DNA of 64,000 nt from Turnera subulata (lineage: Eukaryota; Streptophyta; Magnoliopsida; Malpighiales; Passifloraceae), in NCBI GenBank assembly GCA_028386065.3, contig JAKUCV010000349.1:50138-114137 (forward strand). Reading direction: 5' to 3'. Of the stretch, positions 61,488-64,000 are shown one piece after another. Under the pieces are notes generated by a model, which saw only the letters and a program-made list of their open reading frames with translations, was not told the DNA's origin and did not search any database. A program made the position numbers and the translations under genes. Numbering within the stretch: position 1 is the first letter of the stretch; the number at the start of each line of letters is the position of its first letter.

Positions 61488-62021
61488 CTGACTATGAGTT
61501 GTAATCCAGAAATGTTGTAATTTCCTTAGCTAGAAAGTTACAATCTCAATGAAAGGATTATCGAAAAGCCTTGATCATCAACTGGGATTAATGCAATTCT
61601 TTTATCTTTCTGGGTCTTAATTTGCTTTTGTTTTCTTTCAAATTTTCTTTTGTGCTAATCATTAAATTAATCCCTTTAAAATGCAGAAACCATATATTGG
61701 AAGTGGTGGAGAGTTTTCTTCTTGGTAATCAAACTTTATTGATGAATCACAAAAGATCTCAAAGTACAGAGCCGAGAAGTACAAACCCAGAATGACACAA
61801 AAACCAGTCTGATACAAACAAAAAGCTAAGTGCTTAGGTCTATCTGAAACTTCTGCTCACACCTATCCATTGCTTAATGGTTTCTGCATAATATTAATTT
61901 CGAGATTATCCAGTCCTTTACTTAGATATGAATATTTTAGTTAACTAATTGGTAGCCCAAGTTACCCACTTACACACAGCTAGCGGATCAATCTCATTTA
62001 AGTGCATACGTGTAGAGAGGT
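61488..62021. other. Intergenic, convergent 3' flanks
   Basis: 3' ends of the PPR gene and of the minus-strand Kunitz gene. No gene, repeat or RNA recognised. Confidence 0.35.
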
Positions 62022-62690
62022 CTACACGACAGGTTTTATCCCGTTCCCCTCATAATTGGATGCCTTGAGGAATACAAAATATTCAAAGTAACGAGGCTTG
62101 AAAACCTCCAGAGTCAAACGAGTTACACCATATACACTGTCGTAGCGAGGCCAAATGCTGGCTCCAACAGGAGCTCCATCCTTAGCAGTGGAACCAGAAA
62201 CCTCGAAACCGTTACCCCTCTTAAACAGCCTGAATTTGGATGGTTTGAAGAGTGGACGCGGGAAAAGTTGTACAAAATGGTTTGACCAGGAATCAAAGGA
62301 GACACGTCCCCATGTGGATGGAAGGAGGCAGGGCATCTCGGCAGTGTTGTTTACAAAACTGATGAATAGGTCGAAGTGGGGGTAATCATTAATGCGAATG
62401 GTTGCCAGGTTAGGAACTGTAAATTTTATTGGGATACCCATATCATCCTCAGGTGTGAGAACTACTGCAGATGGGCATCTTTCGTGCCAGATTCTGTGTG
62501 GGGCAAAACCACCCCAATTGGAGTCATTTGTTTTGGTCATTGGTTTCATGTAATAAGGAACGTTGGTGTACAGCACATCTTCATACCCGTCAGGATGAGC
62601 TGCATCTGAAAAGGAGATCATCATCATCATCATCATCATGGAGGAGGCAAAGAGAAGAAAAGGGAGGGCTACTCGTTGAGCAGAGGCCAT
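62022..62690 (-). CDS. Kunitz-type (STI family) inhibitor-like secreted protein, 222 aa
   Basis: Single-exon frame. It is open upstream of the ATG but only from TTG, so I start at ATG 62690 (MASAQRVALPFLLFASS), which gives a clean signal peptide. The peptide contains seven consecutive Met codons (62619-62639) from a CAT microsatellite. The mature protein follows the Kunitz STI plan: VLYTNVPYYMKP, GGFAPHRIWHERCPSAVVL, GIPIKFTVPNL, FDLFISF, MPCLLPSTWGRV, and a final RLTLEVFKPRYFEYFVFLKA like the family's RLAL...FVFxKA strand. Length fits the family. Only two Cys (CPSAVV and MPCL) are evident in the mature part, enough for one disulphide; the usual second pair seems absent. Inhibitory specificity cannot be read from sequence. 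Confidence 0.75.
   Translation of the reverse strand: MASAQRVALPFLLFASSMMMMMMMISFSDAAHPDGYEDVLYTNVPYYMKPMTKTNDSNWGGFAPHRIWHERCPSAVVLTPEDDMGIPIKFTVPNLATIRINDYPHFDLFISFVNNTAEMPCLLPSTWGRVSFDSWSNHFVQLFPRPLFKPSKFRLFKRGNGFEVSGSTAKDGAPVGASIWPRYDSVYGVTRLTLEVFKPRYFEYFVFLKASNYEGNGIKPVV
62617..62639. repeat. (ATC)n microsatellite inside the Kunitz signal peptide
   Basis: Seven CAT units on the plus strand read as seven ATG codons on the minus strand, giving a poly-Met run in the signal peptide hydrophobic core. Confidence 0.9.
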
Positions 62691-62924
62691 TTCTTTAGCT
62701 AGGGGAAGAGCTACTAGTTTAGAGGCAGAAGTGTGTGGATGAGTACAAGAGGAAAACCCTTGTCGATTTATAGAGCTACAAAAACGTATCAATTACCCCT
62801 AGCATCTTAATTAATTATGATTATGCATAAATATCTTACATACAAATCCATCAATCCAGTTGAGACTTACGACTTCAGTGACATGCATGTTTTTCAGTAC
62901 ATAAACATTCTGCATGTTTTTTAG
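62691..62924. promoter_or_regulatory. Kunitz gene promoter with TATA box
   Basis: On the minus strand, CTATAAAT at 62773-62766 lies 76 bp before the ATG, a good TATA position with a ~40-50 nt leader. No other gene in this interval. Confidence 0.55.
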
Positions 62925-64000
62925 GGGCTGCGACAAACCTCTTCTTTCCTATGCTACTGCAGAGGTTCCTTCTTCTTTAACCAATGCTTGTGTTAGAGAT
63001 TTGGTTGACGATTCTGGACAATGGAAATGGGGAGCCTTTCAACATTTGCTTCCTTCAGAGACTTTACTTAGAATTGCAGCTTCACTTCCACCTGGCGATG
63101 TATTTGAGCATGACAGTATTGCTTGGGCTCCTTGGTCGGATGGTAATTTTTTCACCAAAACTGCTTATGCTCTTATTGAAAAGCAAAATTGGAATGTGTG
63201 TAACGACCTTTGGCAATGGGTTTGGAAATGGCAAGGTCCTCACAGAGTAAAACATTTCTTGTGGTTGGCTGCCCATGATAAGTTAATGACAAATAGCCAA
63301 CGGTTCAAGCGTGGGTTCTCCTTCTCCAACTCTAACTGCTGCGAAGCTTGCCCAGGTAGGGAGGAAAATGTTTTGCATGTTCTTAGATCCTGTTGGCGTG
63401 CTCAAAGGTTTTGGCGGAAATTAGTTCCACGTGAGCGATGGAATGATTTCAATTCTGGTTCTTTGAAATGTTGGTTGCTCCATAATTTGAATTCCAAGGC
63501 TATGTATTCGAACTCTATTCCATGGACCACTGTCTTTGCTAACACAGTTTGGTGGTTGTGGCGATGGAGAAATGAATGGATTTTCCAAAGGGCTAATATT
63601 CATTGTGGTTCAATTAAGATGATTATGCAGGAAGTGCATCTAAAAGACATTGCCATGACACCCATTACAAGCCTAGAGGATCCAAAGCGGGGTAGCATGA
63701 GATTGGTTGGGTGGAACAGACCTCTAGAAGGTTGGATTAAGATTAATACAGATGGGGCATCAAAAGGTAATCCGGGGTTGGCAGGTGCAGGTGGAGCTAT
63801 TAGAGATGCCTCGGGGCGTTGGATATCAGGTTTCTCCGCTAATTTGGGGCTATGCTCGGCGTTTTCTGCTGAGTGTTGGGCTGCCCTATATGGTCTTAGA
63901 TTGGCTTGGAGGCTGAATTTTCGACGAGTGATTCTTGAGATGGATTCTGCAGCCTTAGTGTCTGTCCTCTCCGCAGATGGGTGTAGTCTAGCTAGGGACC
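62925..64000 (+). mobile_element. 5'-truncated LINE ORF2 tail: zf-RVT and RNase H, runs off the window
   Basis: One open frame from about 62925 to the right edge. First comes the plant LINE zinc-binding region: VRDLVDDSGQWKW, WAPWSDGNFFTKTAYALI, RVKHFLWLAAHDKLMT and C..C..H ligands (CCEACPGREENVLHVL). Then comes an RNase H domain with Asp in NTDGASKGNPG, Glu in SAECWAA and Asp in LEMDS, all three acidic residues present. The reverse transcriptase core is missing to the left, typical of LINE 5' truncation; the Kunitz promoter abuts it. The 3' end lies outside the window. Confidence 0.8.

Noticed and set aside
1..64000. CRISPR arrays, bacterial operons, rRNA genes, organelle insertions
   Set aside because: No regularly spaced repeats, no rRNA and no organelle gene sequence seen; all gene structure is plant nuclear.

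Overview
This is nuclear DNA from a flowering plant, most likely a woody eudicot. The gene families, GT-AG introns, 5'-leader introns, a Stowaway-type MITE, tRNA-derived SINEs and a LINE RNase H tail all point that way. No species can be named from the sequence. I rebuilt gene models by hand from open frames, splice sites and family alignments recalled from memory. No search was run.

Layout, left to right: a small myosin-TH1-like (PH-fold) protein (+, 721-1825). An LRR receptor-like pseudokinase (-, 3110-5165). A repeat-bearing gene-poor stretch (5.2-10.9 kb) with a MITE, two diverged tandem duplications and an initiator-Met-tRNA-like pseudogene. A domesticated hAT-transposase-type BED zinc-finger protein whose ATG is split by an intron (+, 11524-14272). 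A UBA-domain protein (+, 15029-16518). A twelve-exon hydroxyproline O-galactosyltransferase (-, 17827-22060). A tandem array of three ABCC10-type ABC transporters (+, 23873-29770, 35592-41496, 44229-50371) with identical 11-exon structures and duplicated 5' flanks. A chloroplast DUF3143 protein (-, 51759-52965). A Treslin/TICRR-like replication-initiation candidate with E2F-like promoter sites (+, 55234-58733). A DYW-type PPR editing factor (+, 59457-61487). A Kunitz-type inhibitor (-, 62022-62690). A truncated LINE ORF2 tail (62925 to the right edge).

The strongest anomaly is inside the PPR gene. About 200 bases (roughly 59899/59902 to 60098) are the base-by-base complement of the expected coding strand without reversal. 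Complementing each base in place restores 66 in-frame codons with clear PPR motifs that join both flanks exactly. Recombination or a real inversion gives reverse complement, not plain complement, so this looks like a sequence-handling artefact or deliberate edit rather than biology.

The most interesting biology is the ABCC array. All three copies appear translatable, but copy 1 carries three non-conservative changes around the NBD2 signature, including loss of the signature glycine. Copy 3 gained a 92-bp SINE with perfect target-site duplication in one intron after the duplications. The genes do not form a pathway; apart from the ABCC array they are unrelated neighbours, as is usual in a plant genome.
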